Below, in pieces: positions 1-4,924 of a DNA stretch of 8,691 nt. The stretch is taken from NCBI GenBank assembly GCA_037890055.1, contig JBBKBD010000034.1; one strand, given 5' to 3'. Numbering within the stretch: position 1 is the stretch's first letter; each line of letters starts with the position of its first letter. The notes beneath the pieces were generated by a model, which worked only from the letters and a program-made list of their open reading frames with translations, had not been told where the DNA came from and made no database searches. Source of the stretch: Mediannikoviicoccus sp037890055 (GTDB taxonomy: Bacteria > Bacillota > Clostridia > Tissierellales > Peptoniphilaceae). The position numbers were made by a program, and so were the translations under genes.

Positions 1-19
1 CAATCCCCTTCATCCTGTC

Positions 20-266
20 CCTGAATGTAGAGAGAAGAATTATATTAGAAAGAAAAAAAGTAGTAGGGCTAAACCCTACAAAATAAAACATTTCAATAAA
101 CTTTAGCGTGAACTTTCTTGTGGAAAGTTCACGAGATACTTCGACTTCAAAATTCCTTCAGAATTTTTCCGCTCAGTATGACAATACTGGGAGACCTCAA
201 GCCTCGTAGGGTTAAACCCTACAAAACAAAAAAACTTTTTTGCTTGAATTTTTTTCAAAAAAATTC
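20..266 (-). repeat. Composite hairpin repeat, copy I (minus orientation)
   Basis: Read on the minus strand from 266 downwards, this stretch contains in order: an A/T palindrome (246-266), hairpin E (GTAGGG..CCCTAC, 206-222), a short AGGC-type hairpin (about 193-205), hairpin A (134-184, TGTCATACTGAGCG to GTCGAAGTATCTC), hairpin D (108-132, GTGAACTTTC / GAAAGTTCAC), the linker GCTAAAGTTTATTGAA, a second hairpin E (63-79) and a T-rich tail with TTTCTAATATA. The same modules in the same order recur at 3685-4115 and 6995-7300. No coding signal is visible; reading frames crossing this region are translated repeats. The copy begins exactly after the U-tract of the minus-strand terminator at 267-294. 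Confidence 0.85.
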
Positions 267-294
267 AAAAAAAAGGACCCGATTACTCGGGCCC
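267..294 (-). terminator. Intrinsic terminator of the candidate small RNA
   Basis: On the minus strand a 7-bp stem (294-288 with 281-275, one G-U pair) closes the loop AGTAAT and is followed by eight U (274-267). On the plus strand the G-U becomes an A-C mismatch and no T-run follows, so the terminator points to the minus strand. No minus-strand protein gene lies upstream of it, which argues for a short non-coding transcript. Confidence 0.75.
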
Positions 295-342
295 ATAGGT
301 CTTGGTTCACATTTGGGAGGATGAACAAAAATTGACCTATTT
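267..342 (-). ncRNA. Candidate small RNA with C-rich anti-Shine-Dalgarno loop
   Basis: A predicted RNA of about 75 nt on the minus strand. It would start near 342, just downstream of a TATAAT (349-354), and end in an intrinsic terminator at 267-294. Between these, a 7-bp closing stem forms (ATAGGTC at 340-334 with GACCTAT at 301-295). Inside it is a second helix (GUUCA-type, 326-322 with 309-305, extended by a G-U pair 321/310), capped by the loop CCUCCCAAAU (320-311). The G-U pairs make the structure better on the minus strand than on the plus strand. C-rich loops of this kind are used by several Gram-positive small RNAs to bind Shine-Dalgarno sequences; that is family knowledge. Here UCAUCCUCC (324-316) is a perfect 9-nt complement of the ribosome binding site at 892-900. 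No known RNA family was recognised, and expression is inferred. Confidence 0.5.
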
Positions 343-348
343 GCTACT

Positions 349-377
349 ATTATAGTAACATACCAAAGAAAGAAAGT
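349..377 (-). promoter_or_regulatory. Promoter of the candidate small RNA
   Basis: A perfect TATAAT lies on the minus strand at 354-349. A weak -35 (ACTTTC, 377-372) sits 17 bp upstream. The -10 is inside a 6-bp inverted repeat (TACTAT-T-ATAGTA, 345-357), which could be an operator. The expected start near 342 falls immediately before the closing stem of the small RNA, an arrangement that supports the call. Confidence 0.45.
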
Positions 378-378
378 A

Positions 379-449
379 GTTACAAAATGGTTACAAATTT
401 TGCGAAAAATAAAAAGTAAGATTTTTGTAATAATTAAACTTGCGAAAAA
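379..449. promoter_or_regulatory. Phased direct repeats between divergent promoters
   Basis: GTTACAAA occurs twice (379-386 and 390-397) with an 11-bp period. TTGCGAAAAA occurs twice (400-409 and 440-449), 40 bp apart; the second copy supplies the -35 of the S-layer gene promoter. Helical phasing suggests a protein binding region shared by the divergent small RNA and S-layer promoters. No known operator was recognised. Confidence 0.3.
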
Positions 450-467
450 AACATAAACTGCTATACT
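440..467 (+). promoter_or_regulatory. Extended -10 promoter for the S-layer type gene
   Basis: TTGCGA (440-445), a 16-bp spacer, and TATACT (462-467) preceded by TG at 459-460, giving an extended -10. The start would be near 474, leaving a leader of about 435 nt before the start codon at 910. TATAAT strings at 552 and 660 lack a -35 and the second lies in a hairpin loop, so this upstream site is preferred. Confidence 0.6.
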
Positions 468-473
468 ATATGT

Positions 474-909
474 ATCAAGATAACTTGATAAAGCAAAATA
501 CTTTTATTATTGCCCCACAAAAGATAATAGTTTTAGAATCTAAAAATGAGGTATAATATAAAAGAGAAGAAGTTCAAGAAAATTGAAACCTTTTCAAGGA
601 CATTAGTTAGGTGTTTTAAAATAGAACAAAGAACTATTTTAAAATCTTGAAACTTATGGTATAATACCCATAAGATAGAGTTAGAGCCTTTAACTCTATT
701 AATAAAGGTAATAACAACGAAAGTTGTTTATTATATGCCTATGCTTTTGGGCAAACAACTTCAAAGGATCAAAGAAGAGGACTTGGCTTATAACTACGTA
801 GTACATTGAAGGTGTACTTTTAAAGCCCCTTCAATGGGTGCAAAGCAAAGTTTAACTTCCAGGTTCATAGAAGTTGAACAAAATTTTTATAGGAGGATGA
901 TTATTAATC
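474..909 (+). promoter_or_regulatory. Long structured 5' leader of the S-layer type gene
   Basis: This stretch has no convincing reading frame but holds a chain of perfect inverted repeats. They are ATCAAG/CTTGAT at the predicted 5' end (474-489); TTCAAG/CTTGAA (593-598 with 646-651) enclosing an 11-bp stem TTTTAAAATAG/CTATTTTAAAA (614-644); CTTATGG/CCATAAG (653-674); ATAGAGTTA/TAACTCTAT (675-699); AACAAC-GAAA-GTTGTT (713-728); the 10-bp palindrome ACTACGTAGT (793-802); CATTGAAGG/CCTTCAATG (804-836); and AACTTC/GAAGTT (854-875). A 5'-terminal hairpin and a long leader are known to stabilise some abundant mRNAs, including S-layer mRNAs; that role here is inference. It was compared from memory with c-di-GMP, c-di-AMP, lysine and SAM riboswitches and none fits. 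Confidence 0.6.
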
Positions 910-911
910 AT
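891..911 (+). promoter_or_regulatory. Ribosome binding site with hairpin spacer
   Basis: AGGAGG (891-896) is 13 nt from the ATG at 910, which is long. The gap is filled by an inverted repeat, ATGATT (897-902), loop ATT, AATCAT (906-911), so folding would shorten the effective distance. The ATG at 897 touches the Shine-Dalgarno sequence and opens only 9 codons, so 910 is the start. Confidence 0.7.
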
Positions 912-3144
912 GAAAAAAAGCAATAAGATATTATCTTTACTTTTAGCTTTTGTTATGGTGTTTGCTGCGTTTGTTCCAGCATTTGCTAAAACACCAGGTC
1001 CTGGCCAAACTACAGGAAATGCTGATTTTACAATTAAGCTAAGAGCACAAAGACATGGCCGTACTACTGGTGCTAATGTAAATGTTACAATCACTAGTAA
1101 AAAAGCTGGAGAAACTACCAATGGAAGACAAGAAGGTGTTTATGCAGTAGAAAATGGTGCTAAAGACATTGAATTAGGCAAATTCACAAGTGGAAACTCT
1201 TTAGAAGCTAATAGAGATTACTATGTAACAGTAGACACAAAAGAAGTTCTTCCAAAAACAACTTACGAATACAAGTTCACAACAAATGATGACGGTAAAG
1301 TTGTTTCTAATGGAAAAGTAGTTGAAGAACTTGAATTTGGATTTGACTTATACTTTGAACAAAAAGAAGGCTATGCTTTTACAGTTTGGTCATTAGAAGA
1401 TATGTCTAACAAACTAAAAGGTAATGTTGAGTTTGAAGTAAGAAATGTTCAATACAATGATAATGGAACTTACAAACTAGGTAAAAACAAAGAATTCCTA
1501 GCTGATATGGAAGGCGAAGTTCTTTATACTAATACAACTAGTGACATGGGAGATTTCAACTTACCATTAACTAATGCTAAACTAGCTAATGTTACAGAAG
1601 TTGAAACACCAGTTAAGCAATCTGGCTCAAATGAAACAATAAAAACAAAAATGGTAGCATTTGTTGTAAATGGTAAAGTTCAAGCTTTCGCTGACTTAAA
1701 TCATGACAAAGTTGCAGTAATTAGAGACGTTGCATCTCAACATAAAATCGAAATTGAAGTTGTTGGAGTTGACTTCAAACAAACTAGAGATGGTGGAGCT
1801 CCTGCATATAAAGCAATTAAGGATGCTGTAATCGAACTTCAAGCTAATGAAACAGAAGTATTAAAGGAACAAAAATTTGGTAAAGTTTTAGCTTCTGTTA
1901 AAACTGACGCTAATGGTAAAGCAACAATTGAAAATGCTGAAATATCTAAAATGTTTAGTATTTTAGGTGTTGATGGGTCTAATGAAAGAATGGGCTACAA
2001 GGGATACACTCTATTTAATAGAATAATGGTTACAAAGGCTGATGGTTACCAAGTACCTGTAGGAATTGAACTAAACTTCTGTGGAAGCGATAGAGGTAGA
2101 GATTTAGGAAATCTACAAGGATCTGGATTTAAAGTTGAAAGAGAAGGAAATAAATATACTTTCATTCTTATGCCAACAGACTTTGGTTTAACTAGCAGAG
2201 TAAGTGGAAAGAACAGATACGCTACTTCAGTAGAAGCTGCTAAACAAGCTTTCCCTAAATACAAAGAAACATTAGAAACAGCACAAGATAAGAAAAATCA
2301 AGTAATTATTGCTTCAGGCGATGTATTTGCAGACGCATTAGTTGCTAATGGACTAGTTGGAAAATACAACAGCCCACTATTATTAAATGGCGTTTCTAAA
2401 TTAGATCCAGCTGTAAAAGCTTATCTAAAAGAAATCGGAGCTAAAGACGTTATAATAGTTGGTGGTAACGGATCAATTTCAGGATCAGTTACAAACGAAT
2501 TAACTGCAATGGGTATTTCTTCAAGAAGAATCTTTGGTACTAATAGATATGAAACATCTGTAAAGGTTCTTGAAGATTTATTCCAAAATGTTGAAGGCAA
2601 ACAAGTTAATAAGAAAAAAGTTTTAGTAGCTTCTGGTGAAAACTTTGCAGACGCATTAGTTGCATCTGTACCTTCAGCACTTAAGGGACAACCAATTCTA
2701 TTAACTGCAAAAGATAACCTTCCAAAGGTTGTTAAAGATGCTATCCAATCAAGAGATTATGGTATTGAAGAAGTAACTATAATTGGTGGAACTGGATCAG
2801 TTTCTTCAGCAGTAGAAGGACAAATTGGATTAAGAAATACTGACAGATTACAAGGTAAGAACAGACAATTAACTTCAATGGTAGTTTCTAACTCTTACTT
2901 TACAAATGGCGGTAGTGCAATCATAGTTGACGGAACTGACTTTGCAGACGCATTAGCAGCTGGTCAATTAGCTTGTAAGAAAAACGCTCCAATCCTATTA
3001 ACAGCTTCTAAGACTGATTTAGGAAAAGAATTAGCTAATTACCTAAGAACTAACAAGATGACTGATATCACTATCGTTGGTGGTACAGGATCAGTTAGCA
3101 CAGGAATCCAACAACAATTAGAAGAAATTCTTGCTGGTAAATAA
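910..3144 (+). CDS. S-layer type surface protein with three C-terminal CWB2 repeats
   Basis: Predicted secreted protein of 744 residues held on the cell wall without a covalent link. A signal peptide (lysines, a hydrophobic core, and AFA at 24-26) precedes an ectodomain of about 400 residues that I do not recognise. Within it, two stretches (about 203-220 and 325-345) share a VL..T(S/N)D..G pattern seen in beta-sandwich modules such as CnaB or carboxypeptidase regulatory-like domains; that is a guess. Residues 430-744 hold three CWB2 repeats starting at 430, 540 and 646 (motifs SGKNRYATS, FGTNRYETS, QGKNRQLTS), each with a FADAL motif and a VGG(N/T)GS-type turn. In Clostridioides difficile three CWB2 repeats bind an anionic wall polymer. 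Arg is nearly always AGA, unlike the AGG-rich gene at 4925; this, the strong promoter, the long leader and the private terminator suggest high expression. The third repeat has Gln653 where Tyr is usual. Confidence 0.9.
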   Translation: MKKSNKILSLLLAFVMVFAAFVPAFAKTPGPGQTTGNADFTIKLRAQRHGRTTGANVNVTITSKKAGETTNGRQEGVYAVENGAKDIELGKFTSGNSLEANRDYYVTVDTKEVLPKTTYEYKFTTNDDGKVVSNGKVVEELEFGFDLYFEQKEGYAFTVWSLEDMSNKLKGNVEFEVRNVQYNDNGTYKLGKNKEFLADMEGEVLYTNTTSDMGDFNLPLTNAKLANVTEVETPVKQSGSNETIKTKMVAFVVNGKVQAFADLNHDKVAVIRDVASQHKIEIEVVGVDFKQTRDGGAPAYKAIKDAVIELQANETEVLKEQKFGKVLASVKTDANGKATIENAEISKMFSILGVDGSNERMGYKGYTLFNRIMVTKADGYQVPVGIELNFCGSDRGRDLGNLQGSGFKVEREGNKYTFILMPTDFGLTSRVSGKNRYATSVEAAKQAFPKYKETLETAQDKKNQVIIASGDVFADALVANGLVGKYNSPLLLNGVSKLDPAVKAYLKEIGAKDVIIVGGNGSISGSVTNELTAMGISSRRIFGTNRYETSVKVLEDLFQNVEGKQVNKKKVLVASGENFADALVASVPSALKGQPILLTAKDNLPKVVKDAIQSRDYGIEEVTIIGGTGSVSSAVEGQIGLRNTDRLQGKNRQLTSMVVSNSYFTNGGSAIIVDGTDFADALAAGQLACKKNAPILLTASKTDLGKELANYLRTNKMTDITIVGGTGSVSTGIQQQLEEILAGK

Positions 3145-3166
3145 TCAGTAATAATTAAAAATTAAG

Positions 3167-3203
3167 TCCACTGGGGGAAACCTCAGTGGATTTTCTTTTT
3201 CTT
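3167..3203 (+). terminator. Intrinsic terminator of the S-layer type gene
   Basis: A 10-bp stem (TCCACTG plus GGG, pairing with CCT plus CAGTGGA, one G-U) with a GAAA loop at 3167-3190 is followed by TTTTCTTTTTCTT. It lies 22 bp after the stop codon and closes a single-gene transcript. Confidence 0.9.
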
Positions 3204-3207
3204 ATAA

Positions 3208-3243
3208 GCAACAGTTGAGTTGCACAAAAGCAACAGTCAGTTG
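3208..3243 (+). repeat. Short direct repeat before the tRNA promoter
   Basis: GCAACAGT followed by AGTTG occurs at 3208-3222 and again at 3230-3243, 22 bp apart, which is two helical turns. The second copy overlaps the -35 of the tRNA-Ser promoter. It could be an operator or chance; nothing else supports it. Confidence 0.25.
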
Positions 3244-3269
3244 ACATTTTTTGTTATTTAGTCTATAAT
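3241..3269 (+). promoter_or_regulatory. Consensus promoter of the tRNA-Ser / SRP RNA operon
   Basis: TTGACA (3241-3246), exactly 17 bp of spacer, TATAAT (3264-3269): a perfect match to the sigma-A consensus, as expected for stable RNA. The start would be near 3276, about 8 nt before the tRNA. Confidence 0.9.
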
Positions 3270-3283
3270 TAAAATCTGTACTT

Positions 3284-3374
3284 GGAGAATTGTCCGAGCG
3301 GCTGAAGGAGCACGATTGGAAATCGTGTAGGCGTGATAAGCGTTTCGAGGGTTCAAATCCCTCATTCTCCGCCA
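3284..3374 (+). tRNA. tRNA-Ser (anticodon GGA)
   Basis: A 91-nt class II tRNA. The acceptor stem GGAGAAT pairs with ATTCTCC (3364-3370), followed by discriminator G and an encoded CCA (3372-3374). The anticodon stem CACGA/TCGTG (3311-3327) holds the loop TTGGAAA with anticodon GGA at 3318-3320, reading UCC and UCU. The long variable arm (about 3328-3345) and the T arm with GTTCAAATC are clear. It is the first gene of a transcript that continues without a gap into the SRP RNA. Confidence 0.97.
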
Positions 3375-3641
3375 TGCACTAGACGGGGAACTAGCGATGC
3401 CCTGAACCTGCAATCGCTACAGCAGGGTCGAATTCCCGGCCCCGGCTTTTTACAATTTAAGTCAGCCTTATGCAAGTGGTGTTGACAAGTGGGTCTTACG
3501 CAATAGAAACCTATGAACCTGGTCAGATCGGGAACGAAGCAGCCATAAGTAGTCATTTTTATGTGCCGTAAGGTAGCCTATTTCGAGCTAACTACATTAG
3601 TAACGTTAAAGGGTGAGAAGTCAAAGCCGGGAGTGTGCAAT
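3375..3641 (+). ncRNA. ffs: Signal recognition particle RNA, large Gram-positive type
   Basis: About 267 nt, close to the 271 nt of the Bacillus subtilis RNA. The 5' Alu domain is recognisable (about 3385-3441, GATGCCCTGAACCTGCAATC and the GGGTCGAATTCC segment). The S domain contains the diagnostic loop with GGTCAG (3521-3526) and GGAACGAAGCAGCC (3531-3544), where the Ffh protein binds. The ends pair: TGCAC at 3375-3379 with GTGCA at 3635-3639, and CCCGGCTT (about 3441-3448) with AAGCCGGG (about 3624-3631). The RNA scaffolds the particle that takes nascent membrane and secreted proteins to the membrane. The first base follows the CCA of the tRNA directly, so tRNA 3' maturation would also set the SRP 5' end. 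In Bacillus subtilis dnaX follows this RNA; here repeats follow. The exact 3' end is uncertain by a few bases. Confidence 0.93.
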
Positions 3642-3660
3642 ACATATGAAGAAATAAAGA

Positions 3661-3684
3661 AAGAACCTTAGGGTTCTTTTTTTT
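3661..3684 (+). terminator. Intrinsic terminator of the stable-RNA operon
   Basis: AAGAACC (3661-3667), loop TTAG, GGTTCTT (3672-3678), with a run of eight T at 3677-3684. It sits about 20 nt past the SRP RNA. A composite repeat begins at the next base. Confidence 0.9.
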
Positions 3685-3760
3685 GAATTTTTTGAAAAAA
3701 TTCAAGCTAAAAAGTATTTTTGTTTTGTAGGGTGTTGCCCTACTACCTTTTTATTTTTAA
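3685..3760 (+). repeat. Composite repeat, palindrome plus hairpin E
   Basis: The palindrome GAATTTTTT-G-AAAAAATTC (3685-3703) is followed by CAAGCTAAAAAGT and hairpin E (GTAGGG 3727-3732, CCCTAC 3738-3743), then TACCTTTTTATTT. Copies of the same start are at 246-266 on the minus strand and at 6995-7013. The hairpin with its T-rich tail could act as a second terminator for the SRP RNA transcript. Confidence 0.8.
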
Positions 3761-3779
3761 TCCATTATCTCGTTTAACC

Positions 3780-3880
3780 AAGGGGAGAACTAAGAAACCT
3801 TTTCGTATGGTTTCTAACGTTCTCCCCTTGAAATCCCCTCTTCCTTACCTTCCAAACGATTCAGGACTGGCCGTCCTGAA
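3780..3880 (+). repeat. Structured intergenic element, copy 1
   Basis: A long hairpin forms from AAGGGGAGAAC (3780-3790) and GTTCTCCCCTT (3819-3829), with an inner stem AGAAACC/GGTTTCT (3793-3815). A linker with CCCCTCTTCC and AACGA leads to a second hairpin, TTCAGGAC/GTCCTGAA (3860-3880). The layout matches the element at 4139-4250: same order, same AACGA linker, different stem bases. The function is unknown and no protein is encoded. Confidence 0.6.
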
Positions 3881-3899
3881 AACCTGCTTAACAAGAGGA

Positions 3900-3921
3900 A
3901 GAAAATCTTGTTGGATTTTCT
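3900..3921 (+). repeat. AGAAAATC..GATTTTCT hairpin, copy 1
   Basis: An 8-bp inverted repeat around TTGTTG followed by TTT. The same 22-mer with one base changed is at 7406-7427, so it is another mobile or copied module of the intergenic mosaic. Confidence 0.65.
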
Positions 3922-3949
3922 TTTATTTTATAATTTTGTTTTGTATGTT

Positions 3950-4115
3950 TTCGTTATACGAAACTTGATAGCCCCACGTGTGTCATCTTGAGCGGAAATT
4001 TTTGCTAAGCAAAAATTGAAGTCGAAAGATCTCGTGAACTTTCTTGTGGAAAGTTCACGCTAAAGTTTATTGAATTGATTTGTAGGTCTATGACCTACTA
4101 CCTTTTTATTTCCAA
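3950..4115 (+). repeat. Composite hairpin repeat, copy II (modules A, D, E)
   Basis: After the linker TTATACGAAACTTGATAGCC (3953-3972) come hairpin A (3981-4033, TGTCATCTTGAGCGG to GTCGAAAGATCTC, inner stem AATTTTTGC/GCAAAAATT), hairpin D (4034-4058), GCTAAAGTTTATTGAA, and hairpin E with a changed stem (GTAGGTC 4082-4088, GACCTAC 4092-4098). The tail is TACCTTTTTATTTCCAATAT. Order and linkers match copy I, but modules B and C are absent. Confidence 0.88.
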
Positions 4116-4138
4116 TATATGTTTTCTTTTATTCCACT

Positions 4139-4250
4139 AAGGGGGAAAAAGGAACTGCTTTCTATCGGGCCTTTCCCCCTTGGGAACCCCCTTTACTTCC
4201 CAACGACTTGGGGATATCCCCAAGACCCCTTTTAATAAAGTTGTTGGAAA
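4139..4250 (+). repeat. Structured intergenic element, copy 2
   Basis: A hairpin forms from AAGGGGGAAA (4139-4148) and TTTCCCCCTT (4172-4181), then a linker with CCCCC, TTCC and AACGA, then the perfect 18-bp palindrome CTTGGGGATATCCCCAAG (4207-4224). It is parallel in layout to 3780-3880. A tetraloop-like GTGCCTTCGGCAC hairpin follows at 4269-4281. Confidence 0.6.
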
Positions 4251-4295
4251 GCTAAGGCTTTCCTCACTGTGCCTTCGGCACATAATTCTTTTTTG

Positions 4296-4530
4296 TTATA
4301 CGAAGTGTGATAGCCCCACGTGTGTCATTCTGAGCGAAAATTTTTTGGCACAAAAAAATTGAAGTCGAAGCATTCTTGACCTAACAGAAGACGTAGTCTT
4401 CGTTGTAGGTCAAATGTCGATCTCGTTTCACTTTCCGACAGGAAAGTGTCAGAAGGCGACCTCGGAAACTTTCTCTTAAGAAAGTTTCCGTCAAAGTATC
4501 CTTAGTTGTTATGTAGGGTGTAATCATACA
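4296..4530 (+). repeat. Composite hairpin repeat, copy III (modules A to E)
   Basis: The linker with GATAGCCCCACGTG is shared with copy II. Then come hairpin A (4323-4375), hairpin B (TTGACCTA 4376-4383 with TAGGTCAA 4406-4413, inner GAAGAC/GTCTTC), hairpin C (CACTTTCC 4429-4436, GGAAAGTG 4441-4448), the linker TCAGAAGGCGACCTC, hairpin D in a variant form (GGAAACTTTC 4464-4473, GAAAGTTTCC 4480-4489), and a decayed hairpin E (4512-4530). This is the most complete copy. Confidence 0.88.
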
Positions 4531-4612
4531 ATTTTTATAGTTTTGTTTTGCTAAATTTTATTTTCTTTTGTATTTATTTCTAGTATTTTTATTTATTTTC
4601 TTGAGATCCTTC
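4531..4612. other. AT-rich spacer
   Basis: About 80 bases of T-rich sequence with no gene, promoter or hairpin that I can support. It separates copy III from the inverted A pair. Confidence 0.5.
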
Positions 4613-4857
4613 GACTCGCTACACTCGCTCAGGATGACGGTGACGACATATGCTTGTTGTAATTTAGTTATTTACTTCCCTGAATGTCATTCTGAGCGAA
4701 AAAATTTTTGAAAAAAATTTTGAAGTCGAAGCATTCTTGACCTAACAGAAGACGAAGTCTTCGTTGTAGGTCAAATGTCGATCTCGTTTCACTTTCTGAA
4801 AGAAAGTGTCAGAAGGCGCCCTCACTTTTCGAAGAAAAGTGTCAGAAGGCGACCTCG
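4613..4857 (+). repeat. Inverted A pair and composite repeat, copy IV (modules A, B, C, C)
   Basis: A compact hairpin A lies in minus orientation (4613-4638). A 46-bp spacer leads to a full hairpin A in plus orientation (4685-4736), then hairpin B (4737-4774) and two tandem copies of hairpin C (CACTTTCT/AGAAAGTG 4790-4808; CACTTTTC/GAAAAGTG 4823-4841), each followed by TCAGAAGGCG and (A/C)CCTC. Modules D and E are missing. It ends about 18 bp before the -35 of the next gene. The left 90 bp recur inverted at 7535-7632. Confidence 0.87.
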
Positions 4858-4874
4858 TTTTTCTTCCTTCTCAT

Positions 4875-4903
4875 TTCTCACATTTAGTTTGGTATGTTAT
4901 AAT
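4875..4903 (+). promoter_or_regulatory. Promoter of the small CWB2 protein gene
   Basis: TTCTCA (4875-4880), 17 bp, then TATAAT (4898-4903) with TG at 4895-4896, an extended -10. The start near 4910 leaves a very short leader before AGGAGG (4914-4919), in contrast to the long leader of the first CWB2 gene. Confidence 0.65.
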
Positions 4904-4924
4904 TAATAACAAAAGGAGGAAAAA

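Noticed and set aside
118..324. 68-residue open frame in the left repeat region
   Set aside because: It runs across hairpins D, A and E and the sRNA terminator, has no ribosome binding site and resembles no protein.
316..335. GGGAGGATG on the plus strand, resembling a ribosome binding site and start
   Set aside because: The frame has four codons before TGA. The sequence is better explained as the complement of the sRNA loop.
549..665. Secondary promoters with TATAAT at 552 and 660
   Set aside because: No acceptable -35 at 16-18 bp; the second TATAAT is the loop region of the CTTATGG hairpin.
730..850. c-di-GMP riboswitch, because of GGGCAAAC and GCAAAGC
   Set aside because: The words occur, but the expected stems, the GAAA-receptor layout and the order of the class I aptamer are absent.
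897..926. Alternative ATG at 897 or a 9-codon upstream frame
   Set aside because: It touches the Shine-Dalgarno sequence with no spacing and lies in another frame than the signal peptide.
3720..4362. Open frames of 82 and 60 residues (3720-3968, 4180-4362)
   Set aside because: Both are translations of hairpin repeats, without ribosome binding sites.
3981..4857. CRISPR array
   Set aside because: The repeats are hairpin cassettes of uneven length and spacing, in both orientations, without unique spacers of constant size and without cas genes.
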